This document shows positions 24,862 through 40,000 of a stretch of DNA of 64,000 nt, one piece after another. Where the stretch lies: positions 3,651,838-3,715,837 of the forward strand of contig WBMV01004137.1 in NCBI GenBank assembly GCA_013396655.1. Direction: 5' to 3'. The notes below the pieces were generated by a model, which saw only the letters and a list, made by a program, of their open reading frames with translations, was not told where the DNA came from and searched no databases. Each line of letters begins with the position of its first letter. The stretch's first letter is position 1. The position numbers were made by a program, and so were the translations under genes. Source of the stretch: Campylorhamphus procurvoides (Eukaryota; Chordata; Aves; Passeriformes; Dendrocolaptidae).

Positions 24862-27800
24862 TTATATGTTATCTAAATATAAAACAGTTAAATGTTTTAA
24901 TGGAGGGAAAATCTACTGTATATATGGTAGTGGGATTTAATTGGACAACATGTGCTTCCTTAGAAAATGTGAGTTTTCCAAATAGACTAAACTAGACTGC
25001 AATGTATAGAATACTGCCCTAGAAGTAGAGAATTGATAGGGCCATCAGTAAATTGTTATAGACTTCCTTGAAATTAGGACATTTTGATACTTGTTTTCAT
25101 CCTGAAATGCAGTAAAGCCCACACCAGGAGTGCATTTTCCTGAATTAGCATTTAAGAAAGTACTAATTTTGAAATATGAAAACTTATATGTCAGGGAGCT
25201 GCTCTAGGAAATGTTATCATTTGAAAGACTGATAAAACTTGATTTAAAATGTACATTAGTCTTTTTCCTTTCTTATGGAGACAAAATGAGAAAAGGACAC
25301 TTTGAGAACAGTCTCATTGTATGGTAATGGAAAATGGCTTGGTGATAACATTGTGAGCAATTCTAGAAACCTGTTTTACTGGTCAAAGCCCTCCCAGAAG
25401 TGTGTCTTTTTTTCCTCTTGAAAGGTTTAGAAACTTTTGATACCATTTGTCTAGTTCCATCACTAATCGTATCTACCTCATGCTGTTGGATATTCGTTGT
25501 GTTTTTTAGCTTAGCCAAAACAGCTTTTCTCTCTCTCCTAAGAAAGGAAGTCAAATAAAGCAGCACTCCAGAATGTGTAAACTTTTACCAGACATGATGA
25601 AACATCCTTACATTCGAATGTCTACAAGACATGGCAGAAATTGGCTTTAAGCATGTGAGAACAAACATTTGCCCTGTAGAGCTTGAACTCCTGAATTCAT
25701 ATTGTTCCAGAGCCCTTTAAAGTAAATACTGCATTACACTAGCTGAAGGAGACATTTATTGTGAGTTTAGTTATATGGAATTTTTATATGGGTAACTAAT
25801 AGGATGTTTGTTTGAAATAAATGTCTTAATAAGATGCTCCAATCATCCTGCTAGGAATATTGTGGAATATTTTTGTGAGTGATGCCAAGACTGATTTTTT
25901 TCGTGGTAATAGAATGAATTTTGATTCTGTAAGTTGAGTTTTCTTGCAGGATAAGACTCCATAATAATGCTTTCCGAGGGACCACTTTGTTGCTACATAG
26001 ACTGTAATTATAAGAAGCGGTTTTTATGAAGTATTGTTCAGTAAGCTACTTAAGGAAGAAATATTTTTGCATGTTTAATGTACATTTCAGTTATGTTTCA
26101 TTTCCATAGGTGATTGAGAGTCGCTTTTAATTATGCATAAGCAGATTATTCTAGCTGCTTTCTATTATTGTTTAAAAGAAATGGTATATTATAGCAGTCA
26201 TTTTTGTTACAAGTGTAGCTTAAAAAATATTTTCTTCAGTGATGACATGATTGTAAGGAGAGATATTTTGCATATTTGTCATTGTATTGTACTTCAGCAA
26301 ATTTGTTTCCCATAATTGTGTATCTTTGTTGTAAAACTGCTAGATAGTGAAAATAGTGAAATACGTATAATAATTGAGATTCATCAATGTTGAAGTTTTT
26401 ACTTCTTAGAGAATTTTCCATAGTCCTGCATTAATTCTGTGTTTAAATTCGTGTGTATGTGACATGAGAAATGACTGCCATGTCTCACAGAGGTGGGAAA
26501 GGAAGGTTGGTGTGTATGTGAAGCACTGTGTGTGTCAGTGAGGTCCTGTGGCCATAGAAGGTATTCCCATAAGCCAGAGCTACAAGCTTCGACATCCTCC
26601 CAAGAAAAGAGTGATGGAAGAAGAGGAGGGCTTGAAAAGTATAAATTCTATACAACATCTGATTACTTACCTTCTTAGTAAAAGTTGCATGACAAGAATA
26701 ACGCTATTAACATTCACTCTTATTTAAGATCTCACTTGTCAATTGCAAACATCAAACGTTTGACTCTGTGGGCTTATTTCACTCCATTTGTTTTCTCCAA
26801 AGATATAAACACTGTTAGAAAGAACAGTCCTTGTGTTTTGGGTTTTTTTCCCTATTATTTCTTGCCTTGATTAAGTCCTGAATAATTTTGGGTTGCAAGT
26901 GTGAGAGTATTTATAGTTACCAATTCAGATGATCCATAGCTGTATGAGTTCATAGCTTTACATTAGGAATTAGTCTTTCAGTCTGTAGCATGCAAACAAT
27001 TCTCACTAATATAATTTTAATCCTGGTTTGGATTAAAACAGTAATCTGTCATCTCTGCAGAGGTGAGTGAAGCTGCTGACTTGCTGTGCAGGCCCTCAGA
27101 GCTCCAGTTGTGCTTTTTTGTTCTATGACCAGCTTTTTGGGAGCATTCTCTGTAGAGAGGCATTTTAGATCTCAGAGGGAGAATGAAAGCAAATGGGATA
27201 TGTTCTTCCCTCTTGCAGCAAAGGCTAATCAGCTCGCTGTTCAGTGGATCATTCTCTTTATCATCTTTTCAGGTACTATTGATCTTTGTGTTCAATTTAA
27301 CCATCAGTACGAGCAGCATACTCTTTGTAAGTATAGCTCTGTGGTCATGGTCCAAATCATTAAGGTCAGACTGGTTACTGGCAAGCGTTCATTCTGACTT
27401 CTGGAGCACCTTTGCACAGGTTAAAGGAAATATTTTGTTTCTGCTTCCTCTTTCTGAAAGGATGCTAGCAATAATTACTTTTGCCTTACTGTCATAATTG
27501 GGACAATCAGACCCTTTTTACCTTCTCCCTCCATCAAAATCCACACCACACTTTGCCTTTTTGGAAAAAAACAACCCCAGACAACTGTATAAATTTGTGT
27601 TCATGAGTCTGCAGTCTTATTTTGAATTGGAGTCTATGGCTTAGTTTAGCCCTGGTTTTAGATTGCATTCCTCATTTTGGGAAGTACTGAGATGTAAATG
27701 GTACTGTCTATGTGCAACTCTGCCTTAAGTCTGATTTTGCTTTTCTCCTCTTTATATTGACTACCTACTGAAATGCTTTGGAGGTTCAACTTTTCTTTCT

Positions 27801-30800
27801 AAAATAATATCTGATATTTTCTATTATTATTTTCCTATTGTTTTTATTTTCAGCTTATGTGGTGTCTCTAATAAATATATTCTGTAAGGCATTGGGCTAA
27901 GGAGCACCTGTAAAGTTAGTTTGCTGACATGCAATCTCAAGTCTTTCAGCTACACCATGTCTGCTCGCACCATGAATTCCTACATGTGAGCCACTGTAAT
28001 AGTTTGGGCAGGCCAGGCAGCCCTCTTCAGCTGCTGGACCATAACCTTCTGAGGGATCTGGTGTACTGTCTTTGAGCACAATGTGAAGGACCACAGAAAT
28101 CTAGCAACTGATAACTTACACTTTGGGATGAAATAAGGAAAAAAAAAATCTGCTAGGGTTGAAGAGATATGTCTTGGTTTGCTCTTTCCTCACTGATATT
28201 TTGCTGTAACTTTTTATGACTATGAAATAACTTTAGTTGAGAAACTGAAAATCCCTTCCCTGCTGCAGAATCTCCTAACAGGATATTATTGCAGAGGAGC
28301 CCAGAGGAAGTGTGTATTTTGGTTTTTGAGGTGAATATCATCCTTCCAAGGGTAGTTTAGAAGATTAAAAAACTAAAAAAGCAGTGGGCAGTGCCGTGTG
28401 TGCATACACAAGTATGGTTACTATATGTAAAGTCAACAGAAGCTGGTCTGGTTGGATGTTCAGTTTTTACTCATGAAAGAGTGATGCCCTTGGCTTCTGT
28501 TTAGGACTGAACTTCTCACTACAGAAATTTGCCTTACAAATGATTGAACATCATCACTTGAATTCAGAAGGTAATTACAAAGACTTTTGAAAACATTTAG
28601 AAGTTTCCAAAGGTTTCCAAAGCTTTCTAAAGTTCTTATTTGGAGAGAAGCTATTGTGTTAAGGGTTCAGAAGAGTATGTGTTGTTTATGGGTAAAAGGA
28701 CCTAAACCCATTAAATAACCTCTGAAATATCTTTATTCTTCATTCCCCTGTGCAATTCTCTTGCCACCTGAGCACAAATGGACATTTGTCTGCCACCTTC
28801 TGCATGAGTGCTTGAAATTCACTCATTAAATCAGACAGATGTGTGCAGTGGTTGGTATTTTCCCAATGCAAGGGCCAACATCACTGTGTACCTACAACAG
28901 CTGGAAGTTAATATGTATTCTATAGCATCCTGTGACTTTTAGGACATGAGTTTCTGAAGACTTTCTTGGAAGAAGGTGGGAAAAGCATTACATTTTGGTC
29001 TTTGCTCTGCCTGAGAAGTCAAAGTAGATCAAATAACTCCATTATGCAAACAAGTAACAGATACATTATTCATTTCTGTCGCTCCCAGTTCATACATTTT
29101 GTATATGATCTATTTCCTTCCATTTAATGAAGAAGATAAAACCCCTTGGTCCTGCATTAAGTAGCTCTTTTTTTCCTCCATATTTTAACAAAGTTCTTGC
29201 CAGTGCTGTCTCATAAGAAGTCACATCAGGGTCACGGTGTCCAGTTTACCCAAAGTGAAAAGACTGGAAGTAGTTTTAAAATTTGGAACTCCAGCAGTGG
29301 GCATAATGTTTGAGACTTCTTTTACGGCTACAATTGGTAATGTCTATATAATTGCATGCCTAGATGGAACGACAAACACCTGACTTAAGAACTAGTTATT
29401 CAACAAAATTATTGTGTGGCAGGGTGCATATCTTGCTGTTGGCTTCACATAGCACTCTTACCTTGATAGGAGGAATCACAGAATATTTGAAGATTATTGA
29501 AGATTAATACTGACAGGCTAATAAAGGGCTACTTCTTCCTCTTCCTTATGCAGGGTTTACTTGAATGTGACTGCATAGACTCCAAGGAGATGGTTGGTTG
29601 TTAGGCTGTCAAATCATCACTGAGCCTTGCATTTCTGAGCAATTTCTACCTGAGGCATCGCTCTAGCAACTCTCACATATAAGATGTTTAGCTCCTCCTA
29701 AAGTCCCAAAGCATGACTCAGTTTCTGAAATTACTGCTCCTTCTCTTCCTTGCTGTTCTATATTTGGGCCTACTACCTAGTTTCTGTGTTCATGATTTTT
29801 TACGTATTTTCTACACTTTAACTTCTACTCATACAAACTCAACTTGAAATTTCAAAATTGATCTGTGCTCTGGCTTCTTTATATGAGACAAAATCAGGTT
29901 CATGTTTGTCCAGCTATATTAGTGTATCATATAGATACCAAGGATTGAATTCAGAAACCAAAATGAAATGAATTTATCTACCTGAAACTAAGTTATTTGG
30001 TCTTTAAGGAACTTGATGAGCACCCTTCTCTGAAGTTGTGTGTGTTACTGCTAAAATTAGGGAGAAAAGTTTCCTGGACTTTCTTCCTCTCCAAGTCTAT
30101 AGCAGGGCCAAACTTAGGAATAGTGTGAACCTATCAGTACTTCATCTAACACTGAGTGTTAAATGCAGGTATGTATCTTAACAATTTCTAGTTCAGTGTT
30201 TTAATGTTTCAGGTGTAAAAGTTGTTTTGAACTTGCTTTTCCCAAGTATTTTTATGCCCTTTGCCTACAGTATTTGTTGATTAGTCAGTCGGTAGCAATG
30301 CCAGTAAGAGGCTTACCCTGTATGGTTGATTGTGCCAAAATGGAATTTTTGTTTATGAACCATTACTATAATTAAATTACTTTTTTTGTTGTTTTTTGTT
30401 TGGTTGGTTGTTTTTTAGCTTTTTTATTCCCACCAAAAAAAGGGAAAAGTAGGTCAAAAAGCATAGCTGTAAATACGCAAGCTGATTTTGGAGTCAGAGC
30501 TCAGCTCTTTGACTTTGAAAGTTCAGTTCTCTCATGACTGATAGGTGCTGAGCAGTCTAAATGGTTTTTTTTTTCCTAAGAATGTAGTGAAAAATTGAGG
30601 AATTGCATTTCTCAGGGATTTAATTAAAATTATTTGTACAATTTTTCGTGTTGTCTTTAGTGGCTGTAGGATAGTTAGACCTTAATGACCTTATTTCAAA
30701 AATAACAATGTTAGGAAGAAAGGCTTTTTTCTGTATAACGGTGCAAACAACAGTAAGAGAACCAGCAATAAAGGAGCCAACAATTAGGTTGGCTGTTTAA

Positions 30801-30877
30801 AGTAGTTCACCCTCAAATGAGGGCTCCAACTTTTAGTCCTTTCACATACTGGTTCAAGGTCATAGATAAGATCTCTT
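24862..30877 (+). other. GPR158: GPR158 intron 2, segment between solo LTR and CR1 tail
   Basis: About 6 kb of AT-rich intron with no recognised exon, RNA gene or repeat family. A T/G-rich low-complexity stretch sits at about 30379-30425. Open frames are short and overlap on both strands. Confidence 0.75.
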
Positions 30878-31047
30878 CTGTCCAGAGAAGTTGTGAATGC
30901 CCCATCCCTTAAAGTGTTCAAGGCCAGGTTGGATAAGGCTCAGATCAGCGTGGTCTAGTGAAAAGTGTCCTGCCCATGGCAGTGGGGTTGGAACTGGAAT
31001 ATCTTTAAGGTTCCTTGCAATCCAAGCCCTTCTCTGATTCTGTGGTC
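30878..31047 (+). mobile_element. CR1 LINE 3' tail
   Basis: A short CR1 tail in sense orientation: tccagagaagttgtgaatgc, agtgttcaaggccaggttgg, cctgcccatggcagtggggt, tggaactggaatatctttaa, and the terminal gattctgtgg. This tail type differs from the copies at 11 kb and 23 kb, so it comes from another CR1 subfamily. Confidence 0.88.
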
Positions 31048-34000
31048 AGGAGTACATTAGGAACAGGATAGAAGGACTTAAACCACTTTAGTGGTACTGA
31101 AATGCCACCTAAATTTTCAGCACAAGCACAAATGCATTCCTGGTACAAAGTCTGCCTTGGGAGTGACTGAAGAAATACGGTCAGCACACTGTAAAACTGG
31201 TTTTCAGTCAGAAAATGGTACAAGACCACTCTGGATTTGTGGGCTACCCATCTTTGTAGTGAATTTTTATATGCCTCCAGGAGAAAGGGATTGTTTGATA
31301 GGCAAAGGTATTTTCAAACTTAAATAAGGATGACAGTGACAAAAGTTGGTCCACAGATAGCTTTGATCTGCTTAGCCCAGGTAACAGCTGTAGTGAAGAC
31401 AGGTAACACAGTCTGGGGCAGTTCACACTGATTTACAGATGTCTGTGTGCTGTCTGGTTGGGTACAGGTAGCTGAGTTGTTTCCTGTTCATGCTGAAGAC
31501 ATGATTTTCTAAGTGTTGCATAAATACATACAGGACACCATACTTCGAAAGTAATGTCAAAAAAAGTATGAACAATATAAAGAGAAAAAAAGCTGACAAA
31601 AACACAACGATGAATGGCATAACCTTGTCTATGGAAGTCAAAAGGATGTGCCAGCATTTGTCTCAGTAACTGAACACTTCAGTAATTGAACTGTGTCTGA
31701 CAGACACAAAGCAACCCATTTTTGTTTAAAGACTGATAAAGGCATATAGAGAATGCTGAGTGCTTATATATCACCTAGTGAGCTTGGTGAGACTCCTCTG
31801 GCAAGGAAAACTGTGTTTGGAGTTTGTGGGAAGGGACAATAACAGAGGTTTGGGAAAATCAGAGGTGGGTTGAGCCCTGTGGATCTCATTTGTTATCTAC
31901 TAAGAATCGCTTCAGTCTCAGTTCTCTTGCAAAAATGGTATTTTCCCTACTGAGTAGAAGTCACATTTTTTGTGTTGTCACCATTGTCACAGCAGTAGAA
32001 CTGATTAGTAGTTTTAATAGACCAGAAAGAAATACTGGAGTGTTCTTACCGATGTGGTTTACTGTCTCTACCAGTGCTTGGTAGAAATAGGGAAATCTTT
32101 TTATGTACATAGAAAGATGAAATGATGTGTAAATTGTATCACAACTCTGTTGTTAGAGGCACAATGACTATAAATTTAATGAAATACAGGACCGTTCCCA
32201 TTGCACTCTCCGAGGAAGATGCTTATTGCTCTCCTTTAGTTACACCTCAACTCACCAGCAGCTCTCCTGGTATAGTGAGATTGAGATCAGCTGGCTTGCA
32301 TTGGATAAAGATGCATTTTTCATTAGGGCTTCATAAGAGCAAGAAGAATACGTAGTTTTATGTGTGCCCTTTTGGCATCTAAAATAGTTAATTTCTATCC
32401 TTTTTTAAATTAATAGTCATGCTGATTTATTTCTTAGGAGGAATGATTCTTATTGGCATCCTGGTCACAGCTAGCTTTACCTGTCACAAGCATTAAAAGC
32501 AGACTCATGTTTATAACTCAAAAAAACCAAAGGGATTCTGTCATTCATTTTTACAGAAGGAGCAGCAATATTTCATCAGTCTGCTGTTAGTTTTATTTGA
32601 GATTGTTTTTCTCTTGCTTTCAGGAAAGTTTTCATGGTTTTGTTCTGTGTATTATCATTGTAATAAACTGCAGCTGCTCTTTCACAGTTTCCTACCTTTG
32701 GAAAACATCAAGATTTTAAGTATTTCAAGGTCAGGCAATTATTGAGAGACTTAAAAATCATGTTATTTAGAAGTCTCCTTTACTATTGGTTAACTTCTTC
32801 TGCTATAGATATTTGGTTGGTTATCAAGTGAAGTTTGCCTTCTTTGTGAAAATGTGTTTCAATTTGAGCTACTAAGCCTTTTTTATCATGAAGAAATAAG
32901 TAAAGCCCATTTTCTGGTCTTCAGCTCATTTTTATGGATCTTTTTCTGGATTTACTCTAGTGTACCACTGATCCTTCACAAAATGTGTACACTAGGAATG
33001 GGCATACATCCCAGAATGTGTTTCACCATTACTGAGTTCAGAGATAAGATATAATCTCCCTACTTCACTATTTGATATTTTTCCTCATATTATATTCGAA
33101 GATTGTATTATCTTTTATTCTTTCAGGTGACTGGAATGTTTACCTTTTGGGTTTTTTACATGTTTAGACTTCTAGGGGGATCAAAACTTATGAAAGAAAA
33201 ATTTTAAAAATTGGTTGGCATCTTTGCCCTAACTGTGAACTGAATATGGTGTTTAGTGAAATTTAGTGTACACTGATATTTTAACTCAGCTCTTTGCTGC
33301 CCTTGAGAATTTAAAACGTGAATTACATGGAAATACTGTGTGTGTATATCTGCAACTGATATGAAAAAGACTAAGGATTGGAAATTTGAAGTGAACTGCA
33401 CTTGCAGATCCATGGTGCTTCGGCATGTACCACGGATGCTCAGCAGGTGGGTTACTTGGACCAACTGTAATTATTTTTGGTTGGCCTGTCGCTGGTATGT
33501 CTATTACATCTTGCAGCACTTAAAAAGTGCCACTGAAAATAGCAGGTGGCATGACACCAAATGGCTTTAATTAACACCTTTCTGAGCCAGTATTCAACAC
33601 TGTAGCATGCCTAGGTATCAGTTTTTTGTCAAACTTTCCAAGTATATTTACTTCAGATTGAACTGGATGTTGTCATCTGTGGTGTATTACAGAGTCACTG
33701 TGACAGGGTATCATGTCAGGTGTATTGAAGTGAGTCTTGGATAAATTATCTGAAATCAATGAGGTTGCCCCAATGCACTGAATTGTGAAGCTTTTAAAAC
33801 AGCTTTGTCAGCTAGGAGTAAGAAGAACCGCTGTCTTTGTATCCTTTCAGCTGAACAGTTTCACATGTAATTACTCATGCAGTTTCAGCAAGGTTTCTGT
33901 AAAGGTGATTCAATCATGGCTGAATTTCTTCCAATCATTTATAACCAACCGTAAGAGAAAACAGACTGTTTCAAAAGTCTGTCACTTTGGGAAAAATAAT

Positions 34001-37000
34001 AAACTTACTTACCTTTTGAGGTTGTGTAACTTTGGTTTCTAATAGTTGGAATGAGTCAGACCGTTTTGTTGCATAGGGGCAAACAGTACTAGGAGTTGGG
34101 GAAGTATTTATGAAGCTAATTGGTCATTATTTTATTTTTTAATAAATTGGATTATCATTGTGCATATTTTCCAACCTTTGATTCATTCCTTTAGTTATTT
34201 TGACTTCTTCTTTCTATTTGTCCATATGTTTTCTGAAATTTGGATGTTAAAACAAGACATCACCTTTCACTTATGGCCTCATGAATGACATAGTATGGTC
34301 CTAATGTTGTCTCTTCACTCTTGCAGTGTTCCCCTCCTGACAGATGCCAGGATCAATTCTGCTGTGTTAGCAGTCAAAAGTAATTGGTGATTAATTTTCA
34401 TTGCTAGTTTCTAACCATTCAGAAGCCCTTCAGAGTTTACTTTTGCTGTTTTCAGTTCAGTGGTTATCAGACTCATATTTTCTGAAGATCTGAACTTCAG
34501 TGATGTTCTTTGTAACTGTGCTCCCTGACACTGCTCTTACTTTAGCTCCCTGCTCCTTTAGGTGTAAAATTTGGGTTGCATGCTCTGTGAACCTCCTTAA
34601 CTGGCTTTGAAATTCGTATTTTTCCTATATAATCTTAGTAGCACTTGTTTTTGATTATATCTTCCTTTTAAACAGTAGTTTTTCAAGTTTGACTTTCCAT
34701 TTCCTAGAACAAAGGGAGTTTCCCCTATGTTTAAAAAGGGAGAAAGTGTCTCTGTTCTTCTTGCACAGTGAAAGCTTTTTTACATTAACTACTTATGCAT
34801 TTGCTATTAGATCAAGAAGGTGACTGAATTAATTCATTCAAATTAGGTATCCTCCATACATATCTGAGTTCCCTGCCCAGGCCTGTGTTTAGTTTAAATG
34901 TCAGAAGCTTGGACTAACCCTACCCACATTGCTGACCCTGTATTTCTTGCTGCTAGGAGTTAAGGCTGTTTGTTATTCAGAATTGGAGAATTGTGCATCA
35001 TCCTTTGGGGGAAAAATTTTGTTCTGATTATAAAAATAGAAAATTTTTGCAGGTGTTTCTGTAGCAGAATGGCAGTATAGCCTATTGTAGCTTCTTTTCC
35101 TTTGTAGTTTCTGCAGTAGCTCGGTGGCACCGGCAACTGGGGTACAGATGAAGCTTCAGGTTTGTAGCAGCTACATAGCATGTCTAGACATCCCTGTCTG
35201 GCTAGGACAGTTCTGAAAACAGAATGTCCTGGCATCCTAATGGAAATGGTCAGGATGTTTTTGTGCTGTTTTTCAGGGCATGAGATTTTCCTTCTGCAAA
35301 CCAGCCCCCGTCCCCCAGCTTGCAACTGTAGGAATTAGGCAGTTTCTGGGGCTTGGATGTGAAATGTAATCACTGTGTTGGGTTATGGAACCTGACACAG
35401 AGCGGGTCCCTGAGCAATGCACTAAGTGGCCATAAGGAATACAGGGGAAAAATTACAAAAATCCCAAACAGGGGGGAAAAAGAAAGCACACGTATTTAGT
35501 ATTCCTCTGCAAATTCCTGAGGTTGTTCACTGAAGGCTTGAATTCCCTCTGAATATTAACTGTTGTTGTTGTATAAATCTTTCTTCATAAAACTGATTAT
35601 TTCATGTTCTGTGGTCTTTTAAAATTGGCAGCACTTAATTTTTGAAGACCTACGAATTAATAAGGCCCAGCCAGATGAATGACCCATTAAAGAGATACTG
35701 TCTCCTGTTCCTGTCTGCACTGTAACCTCTATCACCTTCCTTTCCTTCTGTTTTTGACACTCATAGGCACTGCTGTGCAGTGTCCACATTTTTCTTCAAT
35801 CAGTATTTTGGAGTGTAGAGATCACAGTGCATGGTTAAAACTCCTATCAGCTTCAACTGTTTAAGATCGGCAGTGGGATTGACTTGCAGGCTGGTTAGGA
35901 CTACATCTTCTCCAGGTACTTTTCTAGATGTCTTGGCCCACACTCTAGATAGAGTAGCTGGGTCTCTCTTACCCTGAAGATCCTGACCTGCTTCTGCCCT
36001 GGGCTACTATGGGCATCCAAGTAAAAAGTAAAATGCTTCTCTCTCTTCTCTGCGATACAGTTAAATATTACCAAAAGGCTAACTTGGTGGGTCAAAACAA
36101 ATCTTGTAATAAACATAAAGTGAAAACTTTATGAAATAAGATGTATCCTTTTCAGTCGGTAGAGTTAGGGCAGTTCTTCATGCTGATGTAACTGGGAGAA
36201 GCAGATCTGCCTCTCTTTGCACAGAAAGAGTAGATCTATGATCTTTAAAAGTATTCCTAACTTTTTTAACCAAGTTCAGAGAGTTTACTCTGTTTATTAT
36301 ATAGCGTAATATATTTTACTTGTAATTAGTGACCATTGCTTATGTAGAACCAGCATCAGCATTTGCTGGAAGCTGGATGTTTTCTATGACTGTATTTTCA
36401 GATATATCTGGAAACTTGCTCACTGATATTTTTAGCCTTTTCTTGTCTATGCACATTTCTAATTTTTGCTCTTTTTCCTTCCTTGTACCTGTATAGGTTT
36501 GCTATTTCCTGCTGGCTAATGGCTTCTAATAGGAATGGCTGCTGCTATGGTAATGGGTTTTGATAGGCATGTTCCAAAACTTCAGGAAAGCAAATATGAT
36601 CTACTTAGGCTGTCACTAACATAACAGAAAAAAGATAATTCTGTAGAACAAATAGAAAGCTTTTAGTCATGTGAAGTTTTGTTTCTGCTCTGCTGGAGAA
36701 GTCTTCCTAGGCTCTGCTATGCTGAGAACAACAAAGCCACTAACTTTATTAAGATTCATGTCTGTGATTTCTCTGTGAAAGCCAATGCACACAAAATCCT
36801 ACAAGACTGACCAGATTTCAGTACTGACTCAACTGGAAAAACAAAATGCAAAAACATTAAAATTTGGAACACAATCTGTGGTAGAATCAAAGGAGAGCTT
36901 TCTGTTTAAAATAGGTGAATATCTCTTTAATGCAGAGATTTTTAAAAATAGTTCTGTACCATATGGACCAGGTGTTTATAGGGGATTTTGTGTACAGCAT

Positions 37001-40000
37001 GTAAGAAGTGCAGGGCTGCACTTGTTGGCATGGGGGAGGAATGCATGTGGTGGGTGGCATCTGCCTCCAAGCCCAAGGTGTGCTGTTACCAGTGCCATCA
37101 GACAGATTGCCTTTCTTAGGCTCTCTGGTGCAGGTCAGCTCTGCTCACCGTGTGTTGATAGCTGTGGTTACCTTTAAGCAGAGTCTGTCTGTCTCCCAGG
37201 ATTATATGACATTACTGAAAGCCTGTGCTGACAAAACCTATGCAATTTTGCTTCTTGTAGGCTGGTTATTTTCTCAATACTTTCATCTCACTTCCTTGGG
37301 ACTAGCTCTATATTACTTAAATTTCCTAAATCTATGCTGATTGACCCTAGTGTATTTATTTAATGGCTTGTCATGTTCACCTGAGAAATGCAATTGGAAG
37401 GAGTTTTCTGTGCAAATATGTTGTGCATTTCAGTTTCACTTGGGAGTATTCTTTCAGCATTTATGTAAAAATTTTGTTAAATGGCTGGGTATAAATACAC
37501 ATTAGAGCATGCACATAACTACTTTGAATGTGAGTAATTTTATTGACTGGTCTGTTAAGTGTATTCAGTGTTGCCTTCCATCCCTCCCAACAGTCTGACA
37601 GACCCAGAATCAATTCAGGTTCCTCTCTGGCTGTGATGCTTGTGGCAAAGACTTGACTTTCTGTCAAGGATCTGGGGAGGCAGAGCCCTGAAATCTCTGC
37701 TACTGACTACAGTTGCGACCACCAGCTTTAATTGTTTGCTGGAGCCTTTGGGATATAGCTCTGTCCTGGAGAAGAGGGCTCAGGTTTTTCAGGTTGTTAG
37801 GAGAATACTGTCCTGCATCATTCTTCTCTGCAAGCACCGGTTTGTTGTTGTATACAAGGAGGTCAAGATCTCTCTTATTTTTGTTAGTCTTTCCTGCACA
37901 AGTGGTGAATAGTACCAGAGATATGTTCTCTCTCCATAATAATGACATTCTAGGAAGGAAGATAACAAATGCATGAAGCAGGTGACAAAAAGAAGAGAGG
38001 ATTCCTTTGTGCACTGAATAGTTCAGCACTGAAATTCCTTGACAGGGAGGACTGTGAAAGCTAACAGTTCACCTATGTTCAAAAAACATCTGGACAAATG
38101 AAACAAAATCAAATGGGGATTATGAAATGCAGTGATAATGCCTCTTCCTCTCGTGCTGGAAGTTGAGAGACTATTGTAGACAAGTATCACTGTATATTAT
38201 TTCAGTCCTTGTGGATTTCCCTACCCTTGCTATTAGCCACAGTACCAGATTGGATGCTAGGCATCTTTGCACCTTTGGTCAGATTTAATGTGGCGGTCTT
38301 GTGCTCTTGGCAACTTTCTTCAAAGGATGCTTGTAATAGGAAAACCAGGTGAGGTCTCTGGCTGTATGAAATAGAAAGTAGGAGACTTTTTTGGCATTGT
38401 GTAGCTTTCTTTTGTTGTGCCCTTTAGAAACTTCTAATAAAGGAGCTACTTTATCTATCTGTCTCCACTAATATTGTTTTGAAAGCCTGTTGCAGAATTA
38501 GGCATCATAGCTTTATAGAGAATGGAAAAGGTTGAAAACAATAGTGAATTTCTCTCTTTTGAATAACTTTCTCTATTACCATACTTTACTGAGTCCTGAA
38601 CATATGCAATTTGTTTATTTTTTTTTTAAGAGATCCTCTTACAAGCAAAATTTTGGTCAGGACACACACATCTGTACAATGATGTCTTAGAGATGCTCTC
38701 TTTCTGGAGCTGTGCATTAACTCTGCACCATACAACTTGCCATGATGAGGTGTGAGCTTGCTCTTGTCTTCAAGCCTCTGCAATTTCAGGACCATTAAGC
38801 CATGAACACAATTCAGCAGCCGAATTATCACCTGCACCCACACCACCTCCCAAAAGCCCACACAGGTTCAGCTTAGCCATCCAGCAGCTTGGTTTGTAGC
38901 TCCCCTTTAACCCAGTACACCTCCCAGTATGGCACATCATACAGTTGCTACTTTTCACACTCTACATGCATATTTGTGCTCAGTGCAAAAATATGCCACA
39001 TTTGCCTCTTTTATTTCTTCATGTTTTATGTACACCTAAAGTACACAAGTCTGTAGCTGTTTCAAATTATTATGGTATGCAAATAATACCCTGATCCCAG
39101 ATCTAGTTATTTTCAGCCAAAGCAACATGTATAGCAACTCAATTGAAAGCATTCTATTCTTTATTAGTTCTATCTGCTTACCCAAAACTTGAATGTACTA
39201 CTGGGATCATAATTACTAGTTTAACCCATCTACATAGTTTTGCCTGTTGGCAGATGTACTGTATGTTATTCTAATGCATGAAATATCGACCTGCCTGAGC
39301 TGTCATAATAACACAGCCAAAAATCTCACTGTCTGATAGCCATATTCTCAGCTGGCAACATCCCTCAGTCACTTAGGTGGTTTCTTTTGATGAAAATGGT
39401 CAAGAGATCAGAAGATGATCCCTGCAGTAATGTCAAAGTGGTGACAAATCCTTTCTCTGCTTTGGAGAGATACTCTGGGTTTTCCTATGATATTGGGTTT
39501 GTTCTGTGTTTGAAAGGAGACCTGAACATGGTTTCTTAGGTTGGGTAGCAAATTCAGAAAATCATTAAAATGTTAAATAAATATTTTTTTTTAATTTTGA
39601 TGTAGATACTGAAACAATGGAGACTTCAAATTTTATGTATAGTGGGGATCACTGGAAGATTGCTACAGTTTCTGTATTGTTTCTATGAAATTTTAAAAGA
39701 TATTCTAATATTTTTCTTTTCAATTTTGAGAATCCTTTAGAGTGAGACAGAAAATAGGACAATTTTAATTAACTTTACTGGCTTAAATTTCCTCTAGATC
39801 AGGCCCAAATAGAGCCTTATTTATTCCCTTTTGCTGCTGCTGCTGGAGTGTGATACTCACAGGAGGAGTGAGTGTGGTCCCTGTTTACTTCCCTTGGTCT
39901 TAATATTTTTTTTCATTACACTGGTTACTGCAGCGTAAAAAGCAATGAGACAAGGAATATATTGCAGTTGGTTGCAAAGTGCTTTATGGTGCTGCTACTG

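Noticed and set aside
29470..29500. Possible CR1 terminal repeat (gaatcacagaatatttg)
   Set aside because: Only about 15 bases match and no CR1 body follows, so this is likely chance.
36785..37340. Overlapping 130- and 110-codon frames that might be a missed exon
   Set aside because: They do not resemble the GPR158 EGF-like or transmembrane exons, have no family match I know and lack a convincing acceptor/donor pair.
38070..38110. Possible LINE tail (catctggacaaatgaaac)
   Set aside because: The similarity is too short and the flanks do not continue the element.
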